Assembly: GCA_002405755.1 (NCBI GenBank)
Contig: DHMK01000018.1
Location: forward strand, 28,382-36,886
Direction of reading: 5' to 3'
Length of the DNA: 8,505 nt
Origin: Clostridiales bacterium UBA4644
Lineage (GTDB): Bacteria; Bacillota; Clostridia; Oscillospirales; Butyricicoccaceae
The notes under the pieces were generated by a model. It saw nothing but the letters and a program-made list of their open reading frames with translations. It was not told where the DNA came from and made no database searches. How positions within the stretch are numbered: the stretch's first letter is position 1; each line of letters starts with the position of its first letter. Shown piece after piece: positions 1 through 5,008 of this stretch. Both the position numbers and the translations under genes were made by a program.

Positions 1-454
1 CGATGGCCACCCGCTGCTTCTGCCCGCCGGAAAGCTGGCTGGGATAGGCGTTTTCCTTGTCGGCGATGTCCACCAGCCGCAGCAGCCCCCGGACCTTTTC
101 CGCGATCTGCGCCCGGCTCAGACCGCTGCCCCGCAGGGGATAGGCCACATTGCCGAACACCGTGCGGGACTGCATCAGATTGAAATGCTGGAAGATCATT
201 CCGATCCTCCGCCGGGCCTGGCGCAGCGCCGCCGGCGCAAGGGCCGTCAGTTCCTGACCGTCCACGGTAACGGCGCCCTCCGTGGGCTTTTCCAGCAAAT
301 TGATGCAGCGCACCAGCGTGGATTTTCCCGCGCCGGAAAAGCCGATGACCCCGAAGATCTCCCCCGGGCCGATGTGCAGGCTCACATCCTCCACGGCGTG
401 GACCTGGCTCTCGCCGGAGCCGAAGGTCTTGGATACATGGTTCAGTTCGATCAA
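1..454 (-). CDS. metN: Methionine ABC transporter ATP-binding protein MetN (3' end beyond window)
   Basis: ATPase of a methionine importer, which would power uptake with a MetI permease and a MetQ binding lipoprotein at the cytoplasmic membrane. The 151 visible residues show Walker A GFSGAGKST (38-46), the Q-loop in FQHFNLM (Q89) and the ABC signature LSGGQKQR (141-148). The order and wording (VSKTF near the N-terminus, IGMIFQHFNLM, TVFGNVAYPL) are typical of MetN rather than of general amino-acid ATPases. The window edge cuts just after the signature, so Walker B, the H-loop and the C-terminal regulatory domain are not seen. The start is a TTG at 454-452, chosen because GGGAGGG lies 6 nt upstream (461-470) and the protein then begins IELNHVSKTF as in the family; no in-frame ATG is suitable. 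The gene follows a terminator and a Met-rich leader ORF, suggesting attenuation by methionine supply. Confidence 0.9.
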   Translation of the reverse strand, partial: MIELNHVSKTFGSGESQVHAVEDVSLHIGPGEIFGVIGFSGAGKSTLVRCINLLEKPTEGAVTVDGQELTALAPAALRQARRRIGMIFQHFNLMQSRTVFGNVAYPLRGSGLSRAQIAEKVRGLLRLVDIADKENAYPSQLSGGQKQRVAI

Positions 455-486
455 GCAGATCCCTCCCTTTCGCGCAAGGCGAACAT

Positions 487-519
487 AAAAAAACGGGAAG
501 CCCCGTCCCGGGCTTCCCG
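487..519 (-). terminator. Intrinsic terminator / attenuator in the metN leader
   Basis: On the minus strand a perfect 10-bp stem (CGGGAAGCCC / GGGCTTCCCG, positions 519-510 and 503-494) with a 6-nt loop is followed by seven T. It lies 26 nt after the leader ORF stop and about 30 nt before the metN start, so it would stop transcription before metN unless prevented. That position is the one expected for an attenuator rather than an end-of-operon terminator. Confidence 0.88.
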
Positions 520-545
520 CAGTATTGCAGACCTGAAGCTTGCTT

Positions 546-686
546 TCAGCAAGGCTCCCGTCTCAGCATGGCAGGCAGTGGGCGGCGGCGATCATGGGCA
601 CGGAAAAGCATGCACATCAGCATCATCATGCCAATGCACATGCACATGTACATCATATCGCGCGCCATCAGAAAGCCGTTTGCCAT
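546..686 (-). CDS. Met/Cys-rich 46-aa leader peptide candidate upstream of metN
   Basis: A short ORF starts at ATG 686-684 with AGAAGGGAG about 10 nt upstream and ends at TGA 548-546. The product has 12 Met and 4 Cys in 46 residues; ten of the Met fall in residues 7-26, including three in a row at 20-22, with Cys at 15, 17 and 25. A basic, Arg-rich tail (RAHDRRR) follows and the last residue is Cys. The ORF sits between a good promoter and an intrinsic terminator preceding metN. By analogy with his, trp and cys leader peptides, stalling at Met codons when charged tRNA-Met is low could favour read-through into the transporter gene; this mechanism is inferred. Alternatively it is a small membrane protein, since residues 11-28 are hydrophobic enough to span a membrane. 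An upstream in-frame start at 752 would give 68 aa, but it lies at the promoter -10 and lacks a ribosome binding site. Confidence 0.6.
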   Translation of the reverse strand: MANGFLMARDMMYMCMCIGMMMLMCMLFRAHDRRRPLPAMLRREPC

Positions 687-742
687 GGTGAGAGGTCTCC
701 CTTCTGCCCGCGCCGAAGAAAGCGGGGCGTTTTTCTGTGGAT

Positions 743-771
743 AGCTTAACACCGGCGGAGCCTGCTGTCAA
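743..771 (-). promoter_or_regulatory. Promoter of the metN leader transcript
   Basis: TTGACA (771-766), a 17-bp spacer and TAAGCT (748-743). The -35 is a perfect match; the -10 keeps the three most conserved positions. Transcription would begin near 736, about 50 nt before the leader peptide start. The -35 sits in the loop of a large inverted repeat. Confidence 0.6.
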
Positions 772-787
772 CAGGAAAGCTCCGCCG
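753..787. repeat. Perfect 9-bp inverted repeat surrounding the metN leader -35 box
   Basis: CGGCGGAGC (753-761) and GCTCCGCCG (779-787) are separated by 17 bp that contain the TTGACA. CTG/CAG in the spacer could add three pairs. No T-tract follows on either strand, so it is not a standard intrinsic terminator. It could be a repressor or activator site, or a stabilising hairpin at the end of the ttcA transcript. Confidence 0.5.
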
Positions 788-816
788 CGCGAAAAGTCTG
801 TGAAAGCTGCACGGAG

Positions 817-849
817 AAAAACCGGCGCTGCGCAAAAATTGCTGTGCAG
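817..849 (-). terminator. Weak terminator candidate after the ttcA-like gene
   Basis: Downstream of the TGA at 863-861, CTGC/GCAG and GCAA/TTGC can form an interrupted stem (849-828) with a 3-nt bulge and a 3-nt loop, followed after six bases by five T (821-817). The stem is imperfect and the T-run is displaced, so termination may be partial and read-through towards metN is possible. Confidence 0.3.
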
Positions 850-860
850 TTTTCCGCGGC

Positions 861-1742
861 TCAGTCTTCCTCCGGCCCGTCCTCCGGGGCGCTCTGGCCC
901 TCTATGGCGTTGAAGCGCTCCAGAAAGCTGTGCTCCACGCCGCCGGATTTATAGCCGGGGAAGGTGTCCAGCGCAACGGCGTGGATGCTGCGGAAGATGC
1001 TTTTTTCGATGTTTGGGCTGGTCTGCCGCAGCCGCTTCAGCAGCAGCTTGATCTCCTGCCGCTTGGAGGAACCGCCGTCGTGGGCGCCCTCGTTCTTCTC
1101 GGTAAAGCGGCAGGCGCACTGCAGGAATTCCAGCCCGTTGTAGCGCTTCCAGGCCAGAATATCCTCCTCATGGATGCAGTAAAGCGGGCGGATCAGCGTC
1201 ATGCCAGGGAAGTTTTTGCTGTGGAGCTTGGGGGGCATGGCCTGCAGCTGCGCCCCGTAAAACATACTCAGCACCGTGGTCTCCACCACATCGTTGAAAT
1301 GGTGCCCCAGAGCGATCTTATTGCAGCCCAGCGCCCGGGCCCGGCTGTAGAGATGGCCCCGGCGCATCCGGGCGCAGAGGTAACAGGGGTTCTTTTCCGC
1401 GCTGTTGGCCACCTGAAACACATCGCTCTCAAAAACGGTGACGGGGATGCGCAGCAGCGCAGCGTTGCGCTGGAGCTGCTGCCGGTTTTCGGCGTTATAG
1501 CCGGGATCCATCACCAGAAAGCGCAGCTCGAAGGGGATCTCGCTGTAGGCCTGCAGCTGCTGCATGAGCTTGGCCAGCAGCATGGAATCCTTGCCGCCGG
1601 AGATGCAGACAGCGATCCGGTCGCCGGCCTGAATGAGCCGGTATTGCTTGACGGCGAGGATAAAGGGGTTCCAGAGCTCCTTCCGGTATTTTTTGATGAT
1701 ACTGCGCTCGATGCGCTGGCAGGCGTCCAGCTGTCGTTCCAT
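861..1742 (-). CDS. ttcA: TtcA-like PP-loop ATPase, tRNA 2-thiocytidine biosynthesis family
   Basis: The TtcA family adenylates and thiolates cytidine 32 of some tRNAs, using an Fe-S cluster. The 293-residue product has the PP-loop SGGKDS at 48-53, CYLCARMRRGHLYSRA at 120-135 with the CxxC pair C120/C123, the family stretch IALGHHFNDVVETT at 143-156, MFYG at 160-163 and MPPKLHS at 169-175. A third cysteine site, QCACRF with C209 and C211, stands where proteobacterial TtcA has its later cysteine. The C-terminus is acidic. The ATG at 1742 has GGGAG 7 nt upstream. An in-frame ATG at 1760 overlaps the stop of the upstream dehydrogenase gene as ATGA but has a weaker ribosome site, so the protein may be 6 residues longer. 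It is the third gene of the rex cluster. In Firmicutes the exact substrate of such homologues is less certain than in Escherichia coli. Confidence 0.82.
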   Translation of the reverse strand: MERQLDACQRIERSIIKKYRKELWNPFILAVKQYRLIQAGDRIAVCISGGKDSMLLAKLMQQLQAYSEIPFELRFLVMDPGYNAENRQQLQRNAALLRIPVTVFESDVFQVANSAEKNPCYLCARMRRGHLYSRARALGCNKIALGHHFNDVVETTVLSMFYGAQLQAMPPKLHSKNFPGMTLIRPLYCIHEEDILAWKRYNGLEFLQCACRFTEKNEGAHDGGSSKRQEIKLLLKRLRQTSPNIEKSIFRSIHAVALDTFPGYKSGGVEHSFLERFNAIEGQSAPEDGPEED

Positions 1743-1756
1743 TGCGTTGCTCCCTG

Positions 1757-2539
1757 TCATGCTTCTGTTTTTCCGGCGTGCTTCTGCTGCTTCAGCCAGA
1801 TCTTCATCACCAGCCGGTGGGGCAGCAGCTTGGTCAGCAGGACCTGGGCCTTGATCTGAAGGCCGGGGACGCACACATCCCTGCCCCGGGCAGAATCCCG
1901 CAGGGCGCAGGCCACCACCTCCCGGGCGGTGAACAGCCGGTTGAAATAGGTGACGGCGGTCTTGGAGGTCTGCTCCGCATGGTCAAAAAACTCCGTTTTG
2001 ACCCAGCCGGGGCAGAAGGCCATCATATGGATCCCCCGGGGCGCAAGCTCCGCGTTCAGACTGCGGGAATAGCTCAGCACAAAGGCCTTCGTGGCGCCGT
2101 AGACCCCCAGATAGGGCACCGGCTGAAAGGCGGAAAGGCTGTCCACCTGGATCACATGCGCGCCCCTTTCCAGATAGGGCAGCGTCAGCTGGGTGATATG
2201 CACCAGCGCCTTACAGTTCAGGTCGATCATGTCCAGGCTGTCCTGCAGGGGGATCTCGTCATAGCGGCCGAACTTGCCGAAGCCGCTGGCGTTGACCAGC
2301 AGCGTCACCTGCGGCCGGCGCTGCTCCAGGATCCTGCGGTAGGTCTCAAAGCTCTCCGCCCGGGTCAGGTCCAGCGGCAGGACAAACAGCGGCACGGAGA
2401 CCTCCCTCTGCAGCTGCTCCAGCCGCTCCGCCCGGCGGGCAATGACCCAGATCTCGTCCAGCTCGCCCCGGGCCGCCGCCTGCAGGACGAACTCTCTTCC
2501 CATGCCGGAGGAGGCTCCGGTGATGATGCCAGTACGCAT
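1757..2539 (-). CDS. Short-chain dehydrogenase/reductase (SDR family)
   Basis: Classical SDR of 260 residues, a usual length, acting as a cytoplasmic NAD(P)(H)-dependent oxidoreductase on an unknown substrate. Visible motifs are the cofactor loop TGASSGMG (8-15), ARR at 34-36 (basic residues after the second strand, which suggests NADPH), LDLT (57-60), NASG (83-86, usually NAAG or NNAG), and the catalytic S134, Y147 and K151 in the YGATK motif. FCPGWVKTEF (175-184) is the usual segment after the active site. The tail is basic (KIWLKQQKHAGK). ATG 2539 has GGGAG 6 nt upstream. The gene begins 39 nt after the rex stop, and its stop overlaps a possible ttcA start, so the three genes are probably co-transcribed. 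Next to a redox sensor the enzyme might be redox-regulated, but that is inference. Confidence 0.87.
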   Translation of the reverse strand: MRTGIITGASSGMGREFVLQAAARGELDEIWVIARRAERLEQLQREVSVPLFVLPLDLTRAESFETYRRILEQRRPQVTLLVNASGFGKFGRYDEIPLQDSLDMIDLNCKALVHITQLTLPYLERGAHVIQVDSLSAFQPVPYLGVYGATKAFVLSYSRSLNAELAPRGIHMMAFCPGWVKTEFFDHAEQTSKTAVTYFNRLFTAREVVACALRDSARGRDVCVPGLQIKAQVLLTKLLPHRLVMKIWLKQQKHAGKTEA

Positions 2540-2578
2540 ACGCTTCTCCCTTCGTTTCTGTCTGAGCTTTACCCGCCC

Positions 2579-3205
2579 TTAGGGGATCTTGTAGGAGAGC
2601 ACCATCAGGCTCTCGGAAAAATGGATGTTTTCCACCGGGACCTCCGTCACATCCAGATGCAGGTCCATGCTGGTAAAGTTCCAGATGCCCCGGATGCCGC
2701 TGGCGATGAGCCGCTGGGCGGCGGAGCGGGCATGGAGCTTGGGCAGGGTGAGGATGGCGATATCCGGCCGGAAATCCGCCATGACCTGCTCCAGACTGCG
2801 GCAGGAAAAGATGGGAACGCCGGAGATCTCCTGCCCGATGAGCATGGGGTTGGAATCGAAGGCGGCCACCAGCCGCACCCCATATTTCGCAAAGTTGAAG
2901 TTGCTCATCAGCGCCTTGCCCAGGTTGCCCGCGCCCACGATGATGGCCCGGCGCTCCCGGTCGATGTGCATGATGCTTGCGATGGCGGCCCGCAGCTCCG
3001 CCACATTATAGCCATAGCCCTGCTGGCCGAAGCCGCCGAAGCAGTTAAAGTCCTGCCGCACCTGCGATGCCGTCAGTCCCATGCGCTGGGAAAGCGTGCC
3101 CGAGGAGATGCGGGTGATGCCCGCATCCAGCAGGTCACAGAGATGCCGGTAATACCGGGGCATCCGGTGGATCACCGCCGAAGAGATCCTTTTTTCCTTT
3201 TCCAT
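2579..3205 (-). CDS. rex: Redox-sensing transcriptional repressor Rex
   Basis: Rex is a homodimeric DNA-binding protein of Gram-positive bacteria that senses the NADH/NAD+ ratio; it represses fermentation and respiration genes and is released by NADH. The 208 residues match the family length. The N-terminal winged helix (about 1-75) includes the RYYRHL stretch, ISSGTLSQRMGLTASQVRQD (33-52) and FGGFGQQGYGYNV; the Rossmann fold begins at IIVGAGNLGKAL (88-99), with FDSNP (116-120) after the second strand. The C-terminal swap helix region contains WNFT, VPVENIHFSESL. ATG 3205 is preferred because AAGGAAGG lies 5 nt upstream; an in-frame TTG at 3229 would add 8 residues and lacks a comparable site. 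It is the first gene of rex-SDR-ttcA, with a good promoter upstream. I found no full TTGTTAA-type Rex operator in front of it. Confidence 0.95.
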   Translation of the reverse strand: MEKEKRISSAVIHRMPRYYRHLCDLLDAGITRISSGTLSQRMGLTASQVRQDFNCFGGFGQQGYGYNVAELRAAIASIMHIDRERRAIIVGAGNLGKALMSNFNFAKYGVRLVAAFDSNPMLIGQEISGVPIFSCRSLEQVMADFRPDIAILTLPKLHARSAAQRLIASGIRGIWNFTSMDLHLDVTEVPVENIHFSESLMVLSYKIP

Positions 3206-3255
3206 ACGCGCCTTCCTTTCCGGATCCAATTGAGGATCGTGTTTAATATTTTTTT

Positions 3256-3284
3256 ATTTTATCGGTTTTTTGCACCGATTGCAA
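3256..3284 (-). promoter_or_regulatory. Promoter of the rex operon
   Basis: TTGCAA (3284-3279), a spacer of exactly 17 bp and TAAAAT (3261-3256, five of six consensus bases), followed by an AT-rich stretch. Transcription would start near 3249, leaving a 5' leader of about 44 nt before the rex ATG. Confidence 0.65.
3261..3279. promoter_or_regulatory. Operator-like dyad filling the rex promoter spacer
   Basis: ATCGGT (3261-3266) and ACCGAT (3274-3279) form a perfect 6-bp inverted repeat around 7 bp. The arms touch the edge bases of the -10 and the -35, a good place for a repressor. It does not match the known Rex consensus; a half-site TTGTGA lies at 3293-3298 just upstream (minus strand) but has no proper partner. 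Confidence 0.4.
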
Positions 3285-3354
3285 GGTTTTTATCACAACT
3301 TACGCGTTTTTTTGGCAAAGAACCGGAAAAGGCTTTGCAGAGGTCTACCCTGCG

Positions 3355-3384
3355 TTATTCACACTTTCCACAGAGTTTTCCACA
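3355..3384 (+). promoter_or_regulatory. Cluster of three DnaA-box-like 9-mers
   Basis: TTATTCACA (3355-3363) matches TTATNCACA exactly; CTTTCCACA (3364-3372) and TTTTCCACA (3376-3384) are one or two bases from TTATCCACA. All are on the plus strand with near-regular spacing, between the tsaD terminator and the rex promoter. No DnaA or DnaN gene is in the window, so this is not evidence of the chromosome origin; DnaA regulation is possible but unproven. Confidence 0.35.
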
Positions 3385-3426
3385 CCGTCCCCGCCGTCGG
3401 CGGTTGAAAACCCGTGCTCCCCCCTG

Positions 3427-3462
3427 AAAAAAAAGAAAAAAGCGGCGAAAAAACGCCGCTTT
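3427..3462 (-). terminator. Intrinsic terminator of the polA-rimI-tsaD operon
   Basis: A perfect 9-bp stem AAAGCGGCG / CGCCGCTTT (3462-3454 and 3447-3439) with a 6-nt loop is followed on the minus strand by a T-tract interrupted by one C. It starts about 48 nt after the tsaD stop and separates that operon from rex. Confidence 0.93.
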
Positions 3463-3509
3463 CCGCAGGTCTGTGTGGAAGCTCGCTTCCAATTTATCCC
3501 GGTCGGGCT

Positions 3510-4547
3510 TTACAGTGCGTTGTCAAACCGGCAAACATCCTCCGAGGCCGCCATGGTGGCAAAGCAGTTCTGATCCGGCGTGCCCACGTTGCCCGCCATC
3601 AGCTCAAAATAAGCCTGGCAGGCGATCATGCTGCCGTTGTCGCCGCAGAGAGACAGGGGCGGCAGAAAAAGCTCCAGCCCCGCCCGGCGGCATTCCCGCT
3701 GCAGCATGGCCCGCAGGGTGCTGTTTGCCGCCACGCCGCCGGCGGCCGCCACCCGGCGTCTTCCCCGCTGCTTTGCCGCCGCAATGACCCGGGGCACGAT
3801 GGTCTCCGCCACCGCATAAGACACCGCCGCCGCCAGATCGGGAGCGGAGACGGTCTCGCCCTTCTGGGCGGCGTTGTGGACCAGGTTCACCGCCGCGGTC
3901 TTCAGGCCGCTGAAGGAAACGTCCAGCGAATCCCGGATGCCCGCGTGGGGCAGCTTATAACGGCCCGGATCGCCCTCCCTCGAGAGCCGGTCCATGGCCG
4001 CGCCGCCGGGATAGGGCAGACCCAGCACCCGGGCGATCTTGTCGAAGGCCTCCCCGGCGGCATCGTCCCGGCTGGTCCCCAGCACCTGCATATGGGTGTA
4101 ATCCGCAATGTCCAGAATGACCGTATGTCCGCCGGAGGCCACCAGCGCCGTCATAGGCGGCTCCAGCGCCGGAAAGGCCACATAATTGGCCGCCACATGG
4201 CCCCGGATATGGTGGACGGGCACGAAGGGCCTGTCCAGCGCCATGGCTGCGGCCTTGGCAAAGTTTGCCCCCACCAGCAGCGCGCCGATGAGTCCCGGGG
4301 CACAGGTGGCCGCCACCGCATCCAGCTCCTCCCGCCGGACGCCGGCCTGCTTCAGCGCCCGCTCCGCCACCAGCGAGACCTTCTCGATGTGCTTGCGGGA
4401 GGCGATCTCCGGCACCACGCCGCCGTACAGGGCGTGCATATCCGCCTGAGAATAGACCACATCCGCCAGGATCTCTCTCCCGTCCCGGCTGACGGCGCAG
4501 GCCGTCTCGTCGCAGGAGCTTTCGATCGCAAGGATCAGCTTGCTCAT
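3510..4547 (-). CDS. tsaD: tRNA N6-adenosine threonylcarbamoyltransferase TsaD
   Basis: TsaD transfers the threonylcarbamoyl group to A37 of tRNAs that read ANN codons, working with TsaB and TsaE and with the product of TsaC/Sua5. The 345 residues equal the usual length. Seen in order: AIESSCDETA (7-16), GGVVPEIASRKH (42-53), the metal-binding HHIRGH with H113 and H117 (commonly HxEGH), SGGHT (138-142), DDAAGEAFDKIAR (161-173), LGLPYPGG (175-182), SFSGLKTA (211-218), GGVAANSTLR (270-279) and CGDNGSMIA with D303 as a metal ligand. The start ATG 4547 overlaps the rimI stop (ATGA), with GGGAGGTGG upstream, which implies translational coupling. It is the last gene of polA-rimI-tsaD and is followed by a strong terminator. 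The partner genes tsaB and tsaE are not in the window. Confidence 0.97.
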   Translation of the reverse strand: MSKLILAIESSCDETACAVSRDGREILADVVYSQADMHALYGGVVPEIASRKHIEKVSLVAERALKQAGVRREELDAVAATCAPGLIGALLVGANFAKAAAMALDRPFVPVHHIRGHVAANYVAFPALEPPMTALVASGGHTVILDIADYTHMQVLGTSRDDAAGEAFDKIARVLGLPYPGGAAMDRLSREGDPGRYKLPHAGIRDSLDVSFSGLKTAAVNLVHNAAQKGETVSAPDLAAAVSYAVAETIVPRVIAAAKQRGRRRVAAAGGVAANSTLRAMLQRECRRAGLELFLPPLSLCGDNGSMIACQAYFELMAGNVGTPDQNCFATMAASEDVCRFDNAL

Positions 4548-5008
4548 ATCTGTTCCACCTCCCGCGCCATCAGAAGCGCGTTTTCCACGGGCTTTTCATA
4601 ATACCGCTTCCGCAGGCCCACCTGTCGGAAGCCGAAGCGCTCATAGCAGCGAATGGCGGGGAGATTGCTCTCCCGCACCTCTAAAAAGACCGTCTGCGCC
4701 CGCTTTTCCCGGGCGTCTGCCAGCAGCCATTCCAGCAGTCGGGAGGCGATGTGCTCCCGCCGCCGCGCCGGCCGGACGGCCACATTGACGATCTCCCATT
4801 CCTCCTCCAGCTGCCGCGTGCCGATATAGCCCAGCACCTGCGCCCCCTCCGTGCAGAGATAATACACGGACAGGGGGCTTAAAAGCTCCTCCGCAAGGCT
4901 CTCCCGGCTCCAGGGATCGGAAAAGCACTGCACCTCCAGCTCCGCCAGCTGATCGATCTGCTCCGGGCGGAGATGGCAGAGGGTCAGGCCCTCATTTCTT
5001 TGCGTCAT
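4544..5008 (-). CDS. rimI: RimI-type ribosomal protein S18 alanine N-acetyltransferase
   Basis: GNAT-fold enzyme that acetylates the N-terminal alanine of ribosomal protein S18 with acetyl-CoA. In the 154-residue form: CFSDPWS (28-34), typical of RimI; the EIVNVAVRP strand (72-80); the acetyl-CoA loop RRREHIASRLL (82-92), where the usual glycine of RxxGxG/A is histidine; LEVRESNLPAIRCYERFGF (109-127) with the expected catalytic E110 and Y122; and YYEKPVENALLM (136-147). ATG 5008 is chosen because GGAGAG lies 7 nt upstream; it overlaps the polA end by 17 bp. An in-frame ATG at 5023 (159 aa, 32-bp overlap) has a closer, weaker GAGGTG. The stop overlaps the tsaD start. RimI beside TsaD is a common Firmicutes arrangement, which supports this assignment over a generic acetyltransferase. 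Confidence 0.88.
   Translation of the reverse strand: MTQRNEGLTLCHLRPEQIDQLAELEVQCFSDPWSRESLAEELLSPLSVYYLCTEGAQVLGYIGTRQLEEEWEIVNVAVRPARRREHIASRLLEWLLADAREKRAQTVFLEVRESNLPAIRCYERFGFRQVGLRKRYYEKPVENALLMAREVEQI

Noticed and set aside
451..486. 11-codon ATG frame after the attenuator that ends overlapping the metN TTG start
   Set aside because: Its ATG follows the terminator T-tract directly and has no Shine-Dalgarno sequence; the overlap with the TTG is probably chance.
455..740. SAM-I riboswitch or T-box in the metN leader
   Set aside because: I looked for the S-box core sequences and for the T-box AGGGTGG motif on the minus strand and found neither; a covariance search was not possible here.
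3279..3298. Canonical Rex operator in front of rex
   Set aside because: Only one good half-site TTGTGA is present; the opposite half TTGCAA is mismatched and the spacing is 20 rather than 18 bp.
1742..3427. 561-codon open frame on the plus strand opposite the SDR and rex genes
   Set aside because: It runs across two well-supported genes and an intergenic region, has no recognisable domain and its composition is that of a shadow frame.
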